DNA of 64,000 bases from Malania oleifera (GCF_029873635.1 NC_080422.1:2026001-2090000), one strand, 5' to 3'. Numbered from the stretch's first letter, positions 34,362 through 45,640 are shown. The notes: generated by a model not told the origin, from the letters alone. Translations and numbers: made by a program.

Positions 34362-34615
34362 TGGGTGGCGCAGCAAAACGTGCCGGGAGCAACTACACAT
34401 CCTCAAGAGTCACCCTTGGTGCTCTCGCCTCATCCGAAATCCGTTTGTGCTCACTCAGGACCGCTTGACCCCTGGAAGAAGACTCTCCCCTTGGCAAGTC
34501 CTGGACCCTCTGCCACTTGGCAGCGTATCATGGTGAGTAGCCGTGCTTTGAGGCAGCTCGAGGCTTCATTCATGGAGGCATTGACTAGGAAAGACGAAAC
34601 CCTAAGATTTATGTT
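34362..34615. other. GC-rich island of unknown origin in the CACTA
   Basis: A sharply bounded GC-rich stretch in AT-rich surroundings, starting where tandem unit 3 is broken. The plus frame reads VAQQNVPGATTHPQESPLV and later RALRQLEASFMEALTRKDE, the last part plausibly helical. The opposite strand is also open at 34451-34633. I do not recognise it. Candidate explanations are a further captured exon or part of a CACTA-encoded protein. Confidence 0.4.
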
Positions 34616-36136
34616 GAAAATTTTTTTTTTCAAAGGGGCATACTTAACAATAACATTACGCGAAAATATTCACCCCTATTTATTAAAAAAGTTCAACATA
34701 AATTTAATTTTAAAACTCATTTACTAAATAAGTAAAGTATGTTAAAATTCGACTCGATTTGGACCAACTTGATTGTAATCTTACCTAACAAAAACATTAC
34801 GAGAAAATATTCAATTAATAGGCAGATGTATACAACTCACCCCTTTCATACCATTGGAGACATGTGTGGATGTGGTCAAGTGATCAACTATGGTCAACTC
34901 AAACATAGACATGCTATTTATGGTTCCAAGAACATTACTCATCTCATTTGGTGCTAATATAGTTATATACTTCAACATCTATTATCTCATATTTTGGAAA
35001 AGTTTTTAACAAAATTTTGACAGCATACCGACTGTAAAGTAAACATTTCCAAAAAAAATTTTTACATGAAAAAGAGTTTATATATAAGAGCATGCGAGAA
35101 CCTATATTCACTACCAGCATGCAATACACAAATCTGTATCAGCCATGCATAAGGCATATTAACAACCAGTATGGCAACTCAATCCAATATTTCACAAAAG
35201 ACGCAATATAATTTCAATAAGAGCAGAAAGTCTTAACACAACACTCATATGGTAAACAATACACTAATAAGAAAGGAATATACATTCAAATGGTGAAATA
35301 AACTCAAATTACAAACAATCAAATATATCAAGGTCGTAGATCTTTGATGCTGACCCTGCATCATTTGCACAAAAAAAAAAATCCTAAAATATGCTTTCTA
35401 AGATAAGGAGCAATGTCTATTGATGCAGTATTATACAAACTATCCAACGAGGTGGATTAATGCCTACAAACAACACATTGCTAGTTTGACAAAATAGGAG
35501 AACTAGAGAATAGATTTGGGACTACCATTCTAAAGCAAAAGCAGGGCACTCGATGCCAACCAATAAAAAAAACAACATATACAAAAACAGCACCTTCTAA
35601 ACCGCCAAAAATTACTAGCTCAAATTAATTACCCAAAAAAAATGTTGATAGAAAGCAGCGAAACTATCTAAAAAGTACAAAAAAACCAAAATCCAAAATC
35701 TCAACTAAATAAGTTCTCTTGAAGGACTTTAGACTGTAATTTTCTGCATATAAAACAAGAGGATTTTATTCGAGTCATTTGCTGAAAAAGGTAAGCTATC
35801 CATAGACTATCTAATCCAATCCATGGACAAATGGAACATATCAAAATTAAAGAAGGATCACAAACTACGAATATAAACACATTGGCATGATGTGTAAAAT
35901 ATATATTTGTAGGCCACTTGTTTAGACTGAGTGATGGGTGGTTTTACAGACCACTTGTTGGCCATTGCCCATTGATGATGATGAGATTACAAAAAATCAA
36001 ATATAAAATTCAATGCATATAAACTAGATTTTTTAAAAAAAATGGTATGATGTGTAAAATATGTGACTAGAATAAATTATTTTGTGAAAAAAAAAAATAT
36101 ATTTTTTACTTTTTAAGAATGAGATAAAATAGAACA
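34616..36136. other. CACTA interior, AT-rich, no gene recognised
   Basis: Contains a small duplication ('aacattacg.gaaaatattca' at 34656 and 34793), another copy of the GGCATGCTG-type motif (35010-35055), and a minus-strand tract near 35330-35370 whose translation (QMMQGQHQRST) resembles the transposase coiled coil. No intact frame of interest. Confidence 0.4.
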
Positions 36137-38997
36137 TGTAATAACCCAAAAAAAAATTAATTTTAAAAAAGTTAAGAGTAATTATTAATTAATTAATTTA
36201 TTAATTAAACATTATTAAATTAATTAAATAAAAAAATAATAGAAATTTTAAATATAAATTATTATGAATTAATTAACTAATTAAGTATTATTAAATATGA
36301 TGTATTAAATAAATAATATGATATACATATATATATATATATATATAATATAATATAATATAGTATTATTATGTTATATGTAAAGTAAGTAAAAGAAAAA
36401 AAAAGAAAAAAAGAAAGAAAGAAAGAAAGAAAGAAAGCTTGAAGCTTCAGAGAGAAGCTTCCTGCAAGCCGTCTCTTAGTCTCACGCTCTCCTTTCTCTG
36501 CCTCTTCGTCTCTGCTTCTCTCTCTCCCCTTATTTCTGAACGGATATTCGACCAATCGGGAAACGGAAGGTGCCTTTGGATTCCTAATTCTGCCACCAAC
36601 ATTTCTATTAGAGTGGATTTGTCGTGGGATCCTAGGGTAAGGCAAATTTTCCCTAATTTCTCAATTTCTCATTAAATCCGCTGTTGAATCGACGATCAGG
36701 CACCACCATGGGATCCTAGTCGTGATCGTCTTCATTTTGATATGAGTAAATTTCTAATTGGGGTTTTCTAGGCCCCACTCCAAAGTGAGAGTGAGATTTG
36801 AGAAATTTGGTAATTTAGCTATATTTAAGGGTATAATTATTTATTTGGTATTTAAGGGTCTAGGAAGTATTAAAATAATATTTTATTTATGCTTAATTTA
36901 ATGGAATTAGGATTTTTGATTTAGGGTCCGAGTGAGCGCCGCAGACATATTTTTGGGGTCCCTGTTGGCGTAGTTCAAGAAACTAGGTAAGAGAAAAAAT
37001 ATATATTAAATTGGAATTTTTATGAATTTAATGAAAAATAAATTGTGTTATATATACGTGTATATGTTTCGATACGAATTTAAAATGTCAACCATTTAAA
37101 TTATATTTTTTTGAATTTAGGGCTGTTTATTAGATATGTATATGCAAAAATGAACTGATAAAAGTGGAAAAATATTTTCAGGGTAATTATGCAAGGAATG
37201 AAAGGTATTTTCGGTATATAAACGTTAAATGTTGGTTGGCGTATTTTATAGGCAATGTATAAATTTTATTGCTAAACTGTGTGACATGAGATTCTGTGCA
37301 AATATATGTTAAATGTATGAGATGCAGGTTAAGTAAGTAATGCATTGTGAATAAAACATGATGTGGACTATGTTGCTTGTGTGTGTTAATGCAACCATGT
37401 AAACAGCTGAAAAATGTTGGGTAAAACAGTTGAAAGATATTGGGTAAAATAGCTGAAAGATGCTGAGTAAAAGTGGAAAAATATTTTCAGGGTAATTATG
37501 CAAGGAATGAAAGGTATTTTTGGTATATAAACGTTAAATGTTGGTTGGCGTATTTTATAGGCAATGTATAAATTTTATTGCTAAACTGTGTGACATGAGA
37601 TTCTGTATAAATATATGTTAAATGTATGAGATGCAAGTTAAGTAAGTAATGCATTGTGAATAAAACATGATATGGACTATGTTGCTTGTGTGTGTTAATG
37701 TAACCATGTAAATAGCTGAAAAATGCTGGGTAAAACAGCTGAAAGATATTGGGTAAAACAGCTGAAAGATATTGGGTAAATGTGTAACAACTGAAAAATG
37801 TTGGGTAAAACAGCTGAAAGATGTTGAGTAAATATATGATAGCTGAAAAATGCTGGGTAAAACAACTGAAAGATGCTGGGTAAAATAGCTGAAAGATGCT
37901 GGGTATGAAATGAAATGAAATGAAAAGGGAAATGAATTAAATGGAAATAAAATGTGAAATGTGAATAATGTAAAATGAGAAAGAGTCACTTAAAGTGAAA
38001 TGAAGTGAAATGTTAAAGTTATGAACATGAACATAGGTGAATGGTTAAACAATGACATAAAGAATAATGTATTATGGTATTAGCAGTATTTATGCTAGTA
38101 GAACATGTTACGTTCGGGCGAGACAAACTCTTTGCCCGAGGGCTTGCTGAGAAAGGCAAGTGCCCTGGTTGTATTAGGTGTAGTAGTAGGCTGCATAACG
38201 TACTAGGGTAGAGGGAAATTACTTGTATGGGCAGGTAGATTTCCCAATTCTTGGGAGCCTTCGCTAGTAAACTTTTGTATGAACTGTGTGAGTACGAGAT
38301 CAATTTATCACTTGAGGGCTTACTGAGTAAGGTGAGTGCCCTAGTATGCTTTAGCTGTGACCTTTGGGTTGCCTTAGTATCAGAGCAGATGGGTGCTACT
38401 TGTATGAGCGAGTAATTACCCCTATCCTTAGGTAATCTTGTGGGTTAAATCTTTTGCATGTGTTTGGTTAGGATCAGAGAATGATTTCAGAAATTATGTT
38501 AACGATTTTCAAATGTTAAATTTTATGTTGTTATATAAACTCATGTTAGCCACACACTATTTTAATATATTGTTTCTTCCCTTACTAAGATGTGTCTCAC
38601 CTGAATATAAATTTATCTTTTTCAGGATTTCTTCGAGATCGAGCTTAGAGAGCTCAAGGTTTTATAGCATTATTGGGAAATACGAAAAGAAAATGGTATA
38701 TTTCTATGTTAATTTTGGGGAATGTAAATATTTATGTTTTATGTCTTTATGTTTTAAGACAGTTGAGTAAGGAATGAATGTGAAAATACTGAAATGTTTT
38801 GGGAGTTATGTAGATTTATGAAAATGCAGGTGATGGATGATTTATTATGGATTATAGTTAGAATTAGTAAACTCTGGTATTATGTTATATGGAGAATATG
38901 TTTATATTTTCCGCTGCGTATATGTTGATTATGGATTATCAGAGATTTTATCAAATATAACACGTCAGACTCGGGTTTAAGGGTTCGAGGCGTTACA
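36137..38997 (+). mobile_element. Solo LTR (gypsy type) inside the CACTA
   Basis: A 2861-bp unit starting TGTAATAACCC and ending GGCGTTACA, flanked by GAACA (36132-36136) and GAACT (38998-39002), a duplication with one mismatch. It holds AT and GAAA tracts (36324-36350, 36395-36437) and a direct duplication of about 307 bp (37161-37400 against 37468-37707). There is an array of 'gctgaaagatgctgggtaaaa' units at 37405-37905, and 'gagggctt.ctgagtaagg.gagtgccct' segments (38135, 38320) also found in the D LTR (25115). No coding domains. Confidence 0.85.
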
Positions 38998-40821
38998 GAA
39001 CTTTCTTTAATTTAAATTAAATAAAATATATTTAAACACTTTATTTTCAATAAATTAAGATTTAGATCTAAAAAAAATGAAAATTTGTTAAGCTAAAAAT
39101 ATAAGTGTAATACTATAAATATTAAATAATGAAAGCATATCTTGAACGAAAAAAGGTAAAACAAATTAATCTTTTTCACATATTTTAAAACTATTGGTTC
39201 CCAAAAACTATTGTAAAGATCTAATGTCGAATAAATAATACTAACTAGCTGAGTTCTGCAAGATCAGTTATTGAAAAATAATTATAGGTGCAAAAAACTC
39301 TCAAAAACACAGAAGTCGGATTTATTTAACATTTAAAAATTCATCAATTAACCACTAAATGAATTAACAAATAAACAATTAAATAAATTTTATTAATATT
39401 ATTACAATGTATACGAGTAACAATAGTGTATTACGTCGAACTACATATGTACTTACTTGAGCCAAATTCATAACCATACACACCCAATGTTATGCATATT
39501 TGGCAGGTACTAGGTGCATTTTATGATTACGTATAGCATTGATATACAACTACACAACACTAATATTTTGTTAGTAAATGTAATATTACTATTTTTCTGA
39601 AAGTATCAAAACATGCACAACTACATTGCTTTTGACATAACTTACTCTACCCAAATTGAGTCTGCCAATATAGCATTAAGAAGTAAAGCTAAAAGAATTT
39701 GAAAGTAGAAGATGTTAAGGATTTTTTTTTTTTTAAAAAAAAAAAAACAAAGAAAATGCTAATGATAAAATTTTAGTTTTCTCCACCACAAACAGTGCAG
39801 AAGCTGCCATAAGTCATCAAAATGAGAAAAAAAAAATATCCAAAAATAAAACACATTAGCAGTCTAGAAAGGATAAAAAATAATAACACAATTGCAATGT
39901 ACCCACTAGGATTCATCAAACTAAGACCCAGTTCATCTAAGAGATCCTATGCAGCCTAGTCATGTCTTGCATAATCTAAAAGGTCCATTGTTTGGAAAAT
40001 CCTCTTATTTATTGACTCCTTAGGGAACACAGTCAATCTAACTTTGTAAGACGTAGTAGCAAGTAGGGAGATTAGCTTTAGAATTTGGATTGTTTATCAG
40101 TCAATTCCTAGATTCCTTGTCCCCAAACTTTGAATGAGTTTAGGGACAGTGGAACTAGCCGAACAATTCTAAATTGCAAGACTACACCCTGAAGTATTTG
40201 CACTAGGTTGTCATTAGGCATTTACATTTTTTTTATTTCATAGGATTTTTTTGAGTGTTTACTTAGTATACACACATAAATCTCAGCCCTAGATTTATTT
40301 AGCAACAAATGAACAGTGGGGAGGAATTAAAACCCTTGCACAGTGTCGCATTGGTTTGTCATGTATTTATCTCCAAGCCAAAAAATTAGCAAGAGTTTTC
40401 ACTATGCGGAAAACAAATTCCAGGACTAAATCCAACCAACAGGAAAAAGTTGCCCTATTCATTGTCCAACGAAAGAAATTTCACAATGCAGCTCTCTCAA
40501 TTTCCTACTCATCCCTTTTTCATGCCTCCAGAATCATATTTTCTCTACCAAGCCCAATTATTGAAACAAATGAAACCCATCAATTACATTAGGAAATATT
40601 TATTATCAAAGATATCAACGGAATACATCATAGAATCACCAAATTCCAAAATTAAACCTTCAAATTTTCTCACGATTTTAATAAAGAAAAATATAATGAA
40701 GCAATGCTCCCCCAATAAGATTGAAAAATAGAAATTGGGAACTTTCAAAGGTTACAAAAATAAAAAATGACATAAAATAAAGTTCATAAACCAAAAGCAA
40801 ATATGGGTATTAAAAATTTTA
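38998..40821. other. CACTA interior, no gene recognised
   Basis: AT-rich; no frame has recognisable homology. The two overlapping frames at 40356-40731 are of a length expected by chance and have no motif. This stretch may be intron or untranslated sequence of the transposon gene or of a captured gene. Confidence 0.4.
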
Positions 40822-41015
40822 CCTTGAAATGAATTTCTCAGAATTTTTCTTCCGAACGAAGGTGTGCTGAAGCCTGGGGCGATTTTCTAAAGAGAGATAG
40901 GTTTATAAGATTTTATGGATATGTGACGAAGAAAACCCATCATTTCTAGAGACTTTTTCGAAGGAAATCTTAGAACAGAAGGGGAAGCAATGGAGGAAAC
41001 ACATTCAACTGCCAT
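40822..41015 (-). pseudogene. Possible captured first exon (transit-peptide-like)
   Basis: The minus strand has an ATG at 41015 followed by MAVECVSSIASPSVLRFPSK, a Ser-rich, basic, acid-poor start typical of plastid-targeting peptides. The frame continues with one TAG after about 42 codons and ends at ATTTCAAG|GTAAAATTT, a good 5' splice donor at about 40822. It lies between the CACTA interior and the solo LTR at 41088. I do not know the parent gene. It could instead be the CACTA's own 5' exon. Confidence 0.3.
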
Positions 41016-41087
41016 TTTCTTTGGCTGAGCTCAACCCACATGGAAACACTGCTCTGGTTTTACAAGTTTTAAGAGATAGAGAGATAG

Positions 41088-43322
41088 TGATGACCTTATA
41101 GGTCACGCTCGGTTTTGATAATGACAAATACTCTTGTATTTGATGAATATTTAGTTCTTGTGCAGGTCTACATTAGTAAATACGTTGACGGCACGAAGAG
41201 AAAGTGAAGTTGAAGACCAAATCTCTTTTTGTAATGCATTTCATATCTATTTGGTCTGTAATAATAATTAGGATATTTGGTTTGTAATAAGCACACATAA
41301 CACATGCATGGTTTATTTTGTAAGCTCAAACCAAAAAGTGGCCATAGAATGACCTTAGGGCTTTCCTTTCGGTCGACCGACAATGGACTTTTTTGGTGTC
41401 TTGAAATTGGACCCCAAGTTACCCTAGGACACACAAATTTTCATATATACTTGTTAGGCACTTGAATAGGGCTTGTATGCTTCAAGATGGGACCGAAATG
41501 CACACTTTGTGCACTTTCGGTCGACCGGCCAACACAGTTCATTTTGGCCTGGTCGACCGAACCAGACCTGGGTCAACAGTTGACCAAGGTCCTGGTCGAC
41601 CGAACCAGACCTGGGTCAACAGTTGACCAAGGTCCTGGTCGACCGAACCATTGCAGTTCAAAAAGTCCCGGTCGACCGAAACCTCCCTGGGTCAACAGTT
41701 GACCAAGTACCTGGTCAACCGAACCAGGTAGTTCAAAAAGCTCTGGTCGACCGAAACCCTTAGGGTCAAAAGTTTGACCATCTGGTCGACTGAGACAGAA
41801 ATGAACTCCAACTACCTGGTCGACCAAGGGTCCTCGGGAAAATTCCCAACTGTCTAGTCGACCGAACCAGCCAGTTCAAAATGGCCTAGTCGACCGAACC
41901 TCGGAAAATTGAGAAATCACCCTCTCCTGGTCGACCGAGCCCTCAGTTCAAAAGTCCCCTGGTCGACCGAACCATATGAGACTTGATCGACCGAACCTAT
42001 TTTGGTCGATCGGACCTCTCGGGTTGCCCTGATTTTTACTGTAGTTAAATATCTTTTAAACATGGTTAAAATGGTTTAAGTGTCATTAAACTTTTTCAAT
42101 AATTCCTAATAGGTCCCCAACGGTCAAAAACTTTAGTATGTCTATATATACCCTTTCATTTGGGAGAATTAAGTATCGATTAGCAAATATATTCAAAAAT
42201 TCTCTCTCAAGCTAAATACATCCTACTTCTCATACTCTTGCAAAATCCACTCATACTTACTCTCTTCCATTGCCAAAAGCCTTTGTAAGTTGATTAAGTG
42301 ATTGTATTGATAAGTTTCCTCTCATTCTTTGATTGTTTGAATTGATTTTCTCGAGAGCATTACTTAAGTATTCTTAGGGGGCTTTTCTCATAAGCCTATC
42401 ATAAGAAGACTTTGCCAAGCTTCTGAGTATTGCATTTTAAGTTGCAATATCTTAGGAAGCTTTGTATTTGTTTTTGGTTTGCAAAAACATTTTCAAACTC
42501 ACTCAAATATCTTGTGAAATCTTTATTGAACTATTTGTGAAAAGATATTTGTGTTTGATACATTAGTCTTTGTGGCAATATTTATTCAAGTATATATCAT
42601 TTGCTGAATACAAAGATTATCTATTTTGCAATCCAAGCATATACATATTCATGTGATAGAGATATTCTACTGAGTGATATTCTTAAGGCTTGGTTGGTAT
42701 TCTGTGTGAACACATTTGATTGAAACATTTTGAAATACACAGACTGTTATTGATACTCTCGCGTACTCACTACACTGATAGAAAATATCGTTAAGAGTTG
42801 AACTAGTTAGACCACACTAAGCTTACATTTTAAATCATCTGTGGTGTTTGTGATTGTGCGCATTTTGGGTACAAATCTGTTTTACGTGAAAGCACCCTTA
42901 TATTGTACCATTTGATTGTATATCTGAGAGATTCCAAGCGTGGCCTGAGGGGGCGGTAATCCAACCCGGTAAGGATTGGTGTAAAGGTTGAGGGTAGCCT
43001 TGTGTTAATTTGACCTGGTTTGTATAGGTGCCGCTCCACCCGTTTAAGTAAGCAAGTTATTGTGATAATCCTTGTGCTGGTTAGCCAAGGTGGGGACATA
43101 GACAGTTGGCCGAACCTCGATAACATATCTGTGTGTCACCCTTCTCTTTACTGCTTTCTGGTGCTTATGTAATTGATTAAACTGCTTTATTTAATTTATG
43201 ATATTACTCACACTAGATTGACCATAGGATTGTGAACATACTGCTGTTAAGAGGAATACCTAGGGGAAAGATTTTAAAAATACCAATTCACCTCCCTTCT
43301 TGGAATCACGGTAAAGTTAACA
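41088..43322 (+). mobile_element. Solo LTR, SIRE-like Copia family (related to element E)
   Basis: Starts TGATGACCTTATAGGTC and ends AAAGTTAACA. It follows element E's LTR through 'gataatgacaaatactctt', the later 'ccgaacctcgataacatatc' tract and the 'caattcacctcccttcttgg' end. Flanking pentamers GATAG and AACAG do not match; the flanks are GA-rich and may have shifted. It carries the densest set of GGTCGACCGA palindromes in the window (41370-42010), including a 43-bp tandem unit. Confidence 0.8.
41540..41720 (+). repeat. Tandem 43-bp palindromic repeats in the LTR
   Basis: The units alternate CTGGTCGACCGAACCAG with GGGTCAACAGTTGACCAAGG. Two adjacent near-identical copies begin at about 41550 and 41593, with decayed copies after. 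Each half is itself palindromic (GGTCGACC and GGTCAACAGTTGACC). The open frames that span it (41487-41702 and its complement) only reflect the repeat. Confidence 0.85.
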
Positions 43323-44283
43323 AACAGAGAGAAAGAAACATAAGAGACGAAGAGAGATTGAGAGATGAAGAGACAGAGAGAGAGACTGGAGAGACAAAGA
43401 GAGATTGAGAGATTGAGAGATGAAGGGAAAAATAAGGAGGCTTGGAGGGAAAAGAATAACATTGGGGTATGCGCGTGCGGCTTGTCAATGTCAGACTATT
43501 AGTGAGGAATCCAAAAAATTTGTCACTAATAGTGTTTAATAATTTTTTTTTAAAAAAATAAAAGAAGTATTAGTCACGAATTTGGAACTGTCACTAATAA
43601 AAGGATAATAGTGACAAAAACCAAAATTCATCACTAAAACTATGAAATAAATTTTTTATTTTTATTTTTAAATAAAAGAAGTATTAATGAAGGTTCCCAA
43701 ATCTGTCACTAATAAGGGGATAATAGTGACAAATCATCAAATCCGTCACTAATACTATAAAGTAAATTTTTTTTAAGAATAAATACATATTAGTGACGGT
43801 TCCCAAATCCGTGACTAATAAGGGGATAATAGTAACGAATTATCAAATCTATCACTAATCCCTTAAAATAATTTTTTTTTAAAAATAAAAATAGTATTAG
43901 TAACGGTTCCTAAATCCGTCACTAGTAAGAGGCTAATAATAGTAGTATCAAATTCGTCACTAATACTCTGAAGTAATTTTTAAAAAAAATAAAAATAAAA
44001 GTAGTATTAGTGACGGTTCCCAAATCTGTCACTAATAATGGTCTAATAGTGACAAATCTTCAAATTCGTCACTAATACTCTGAAATAATTTTTTTAATCG
44101 TCACTAATAAGTGTCTACCGCAAAAATCGTCACTAATATTTTCCCGGAATAATTTCTACGTGAAAAATATTTTCCCGCGATATTTTTTGGGGGTTTAGTG
44201 ACGAAACTATTAGTGATGGAATTGAATTCGTCACTAATAATTTTGTCACTAAAAATCAGTTTTTTTTTTTTTTTTTTGTAGTG
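43323..44283. repeat. CACTA right terminus and subterminal repeats
   Basis: A GA-rich leader (43323-43440) is followed by at least ten copies of 'tagtgacggttcccaaatccgtcactaata', in both orientations, from 43490 to 44250, then a T-run and the terminus TTTTGTAGTG at 44283. The motif is the same as at the left end. Confidence 0.9.
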
Positions 44284-44467
44284 GGAGTAGAGACTTGATC
44301 CTGTAGCGGTGACGTGGAGCCGCTTCAAGGAGATCTTTTTCGAGAGATACTTCCTCACTACTGTTAGAAGTGTGAAGGCAGTAGAGTTCTTGCACTTGAC
44401 GCAGGGGCAAATGATGGTACAACAGTATGCAGGCAAATTAGTTGAGGTGTCCCACTTTGCCCCATAT
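44284..44467 (+). pseudogene. Element D gag, part 2 (3' side of the CACTA insertion)
   Basis: Continues D's gag in the frame broken at 26605: a TAG in place of the family Gln, then RLDPVAVTWSRFKEIFFERY, VKAVEFLHLTQGQMMVQQYA and VSHFAPY. It stops abruptly at about 44467, where minus-strand element F sequence begins. Element B has PDEEKKARKFEDDL next. Confidence 0.88.
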
Positions 44468-44999
44468 ACTAGATCTCCATAATCACCAATACTGATTCCC
44501 TGGACTTCTTGCTCAATGCATCAGCTACCACATTTGCTTTCCCTGAGTGATAACTGATTGTACAGTCAAAGTCTTTAATGAGTTCCAACCATCTTCTTTG
44601 CCTCATATTCAATTCCTTCTGCGTGAAAAAGTATTTCAAACTCTTATGGTCGAAGAAGATCTCATTTCGCTCGCCGTCCAGATAATGCCTCCAAATCTTC
44701 AACACGTGTACAACTGCAGCTAACTCAAGATCATGAGTAGGGTAGTTCTTTTCATATTCTTTCAACTGTCTGGACGCATACGTCACCACCCTGCCATGCT
44801 GCATCAATACACAGTCAAGTTCCTTCAAGGACGCATCACTATAGATAGTATAACCCTTACCCCCTGAAGGAATGATTAGTACTGACGCTGTGACTAGTCT
44901 CTGCTTCAATTCTTGAAAATTATGCTCATAGCTATCATCCCATTCAAATTTGGCATTCTTCTTAGTCAGTCGTGTCAAAGGCCTCGATAATGCCGAGAA
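44468..44999 (-). pseudogene. Element F RNase H, 3' end cut
   Basis: An open stretch of about 169 codons on the minus strand: [73 protein letters not shown], then a stop at 44469-44471, next to the junction. The DNA upstream (44978-45060) is in another frame, so the hinge between RT and RNase H is frameshifted. Confidence 0.88.
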
Positions 45000-45640
45000 T
45001 CCCTCAACGAAACAGTGGTAATACCCAACTAGCCCAAAAAATTCTTGATCTCCTAGACATTCCTCGGTCTAGCCCAATTCACTATGACCTCAACCTTACT
45101 AGGATCCACAGAAATATCGTCCCCAGATACAACATGCCCCAAGAACATGACCTTCTCAAGCCAGAATTCACATTTACTGAATTTGGCGAACAACTTCTTT
45201 TCCTAAAGCGTCTGCAGAACCTGTCTCAAGTGCGGTTCATGCTCCTCATAGCTCCTTGAATAGACCAGTACATCATCAATAAAAATAACAACAAACTAGT
45301 CTAAGTATTGGTGTAAGACTCTGTTCATCAAGTTCATAAATACCGTAAGAGCATTCGTCAAACCAAACGTCATAACAAGAAATTTGTAATGCCCGTACCT
45401 AGTCGTAAAGGTTGTTATCGAGATGTCTTCTACTTTCACTTTCACTTGATGATAGCCAAATCTGAGGTCAATCTTCGAATACACCCGTGTTCCCTGGAGC
45501 TGGTCAAACAAATTGTCGATACGGGGTAGAGGATATTTATTCTTGATTGTCACTTTATTAATCTCCCTATAGTCTCTACACATCCTCATAGACCCATCTT
45601 TCTTCTTCACAAATAAAACTGGAGCTCTTCACGGAGATAC
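45000..45640 (-). pseudogene. Element F reverse transcriptase (few lesions)
   Basis: Gypsy [15 protein letters not shown] near 45590-45550, [14 protein letters not shown] near 45470-45430, [12 protein letters not shown] near 45390-45350, then a stop (QYLD*, the same place as in element B), then [14 protein letters not shown] near 45290-45250. Here the two catalytic aspartates are intact, unlike in A and [16 protein letters not shown] follows near 45170-45130. A TAG and frame changes in the thumb and hinge break it. Confidence 0.88.

Larger units (their letters stand above)
33073..34365 (-). repeat. Tandem array of about 455-462 bp (2.6 copies) inside the CACTA
   Basis: The landmark AGATCTCTCACAAGACCAC recurs at 33184, 33646 and 34101, giving periods of 462 and 455 bp. 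Each unit holds one captured Argonaute exon, its flanking intron sequence, a GGTGGCTCCTCCT tract resembling the transposase 3' end, and a GGGAAAAT-type motif. The third copy breaks at about 34362 into a GC-rich island. Confidence 0.9.
26606..44283 (-). mobile_element. CACTA (En/Spm) transposon, 17.7 kb with nested solo LTRs, carrying captured gene fragments
   Basis: Begins CACTACAAAAAATA at 26606 and ends ...TTTTTTGTAGTG at 44283, the inverted CACTA terminus, with the 3-bp duplication GGA at 26603-26605 and 44284-44286. Both ends carry the subterminal repeat 'tagtgacggtt..aaatccgtcactaata' (26620-26880 and 43490-44270). Without the nested insertions at 28796-33072, 36137-38997 and 41088-43322, the element is about 8.3 kb, normal for CACTA. 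The strand is given as that of the transposase remnant (minus). A catalytic transposase domain was not found. It carries three copies of an Argonaute exon and other possible captured pieces. Confidence 0.93.

Noticed and set aside
34324..34727. The 130-codon plus-strand frame as a gene
   Set aside because: It crosses from the tandem repeat into the GC-rich island and then into AT-rich DNA, with no recognisable domain. The island itself is reported as unknown.
41370..42010. CRISPR-like regularly spaced repeats
   Set aside because: Spacing is irregular, the units are short palindromes within an LTR, and the DNA is plant nuclear.
41083..43327. A clean target-site duplication for the 41088 solo LTR
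   Set aside because: The flanking pentamers are GATAG and AACAG. The flanks are GA-rich and ambiguous, so I did not claim one.
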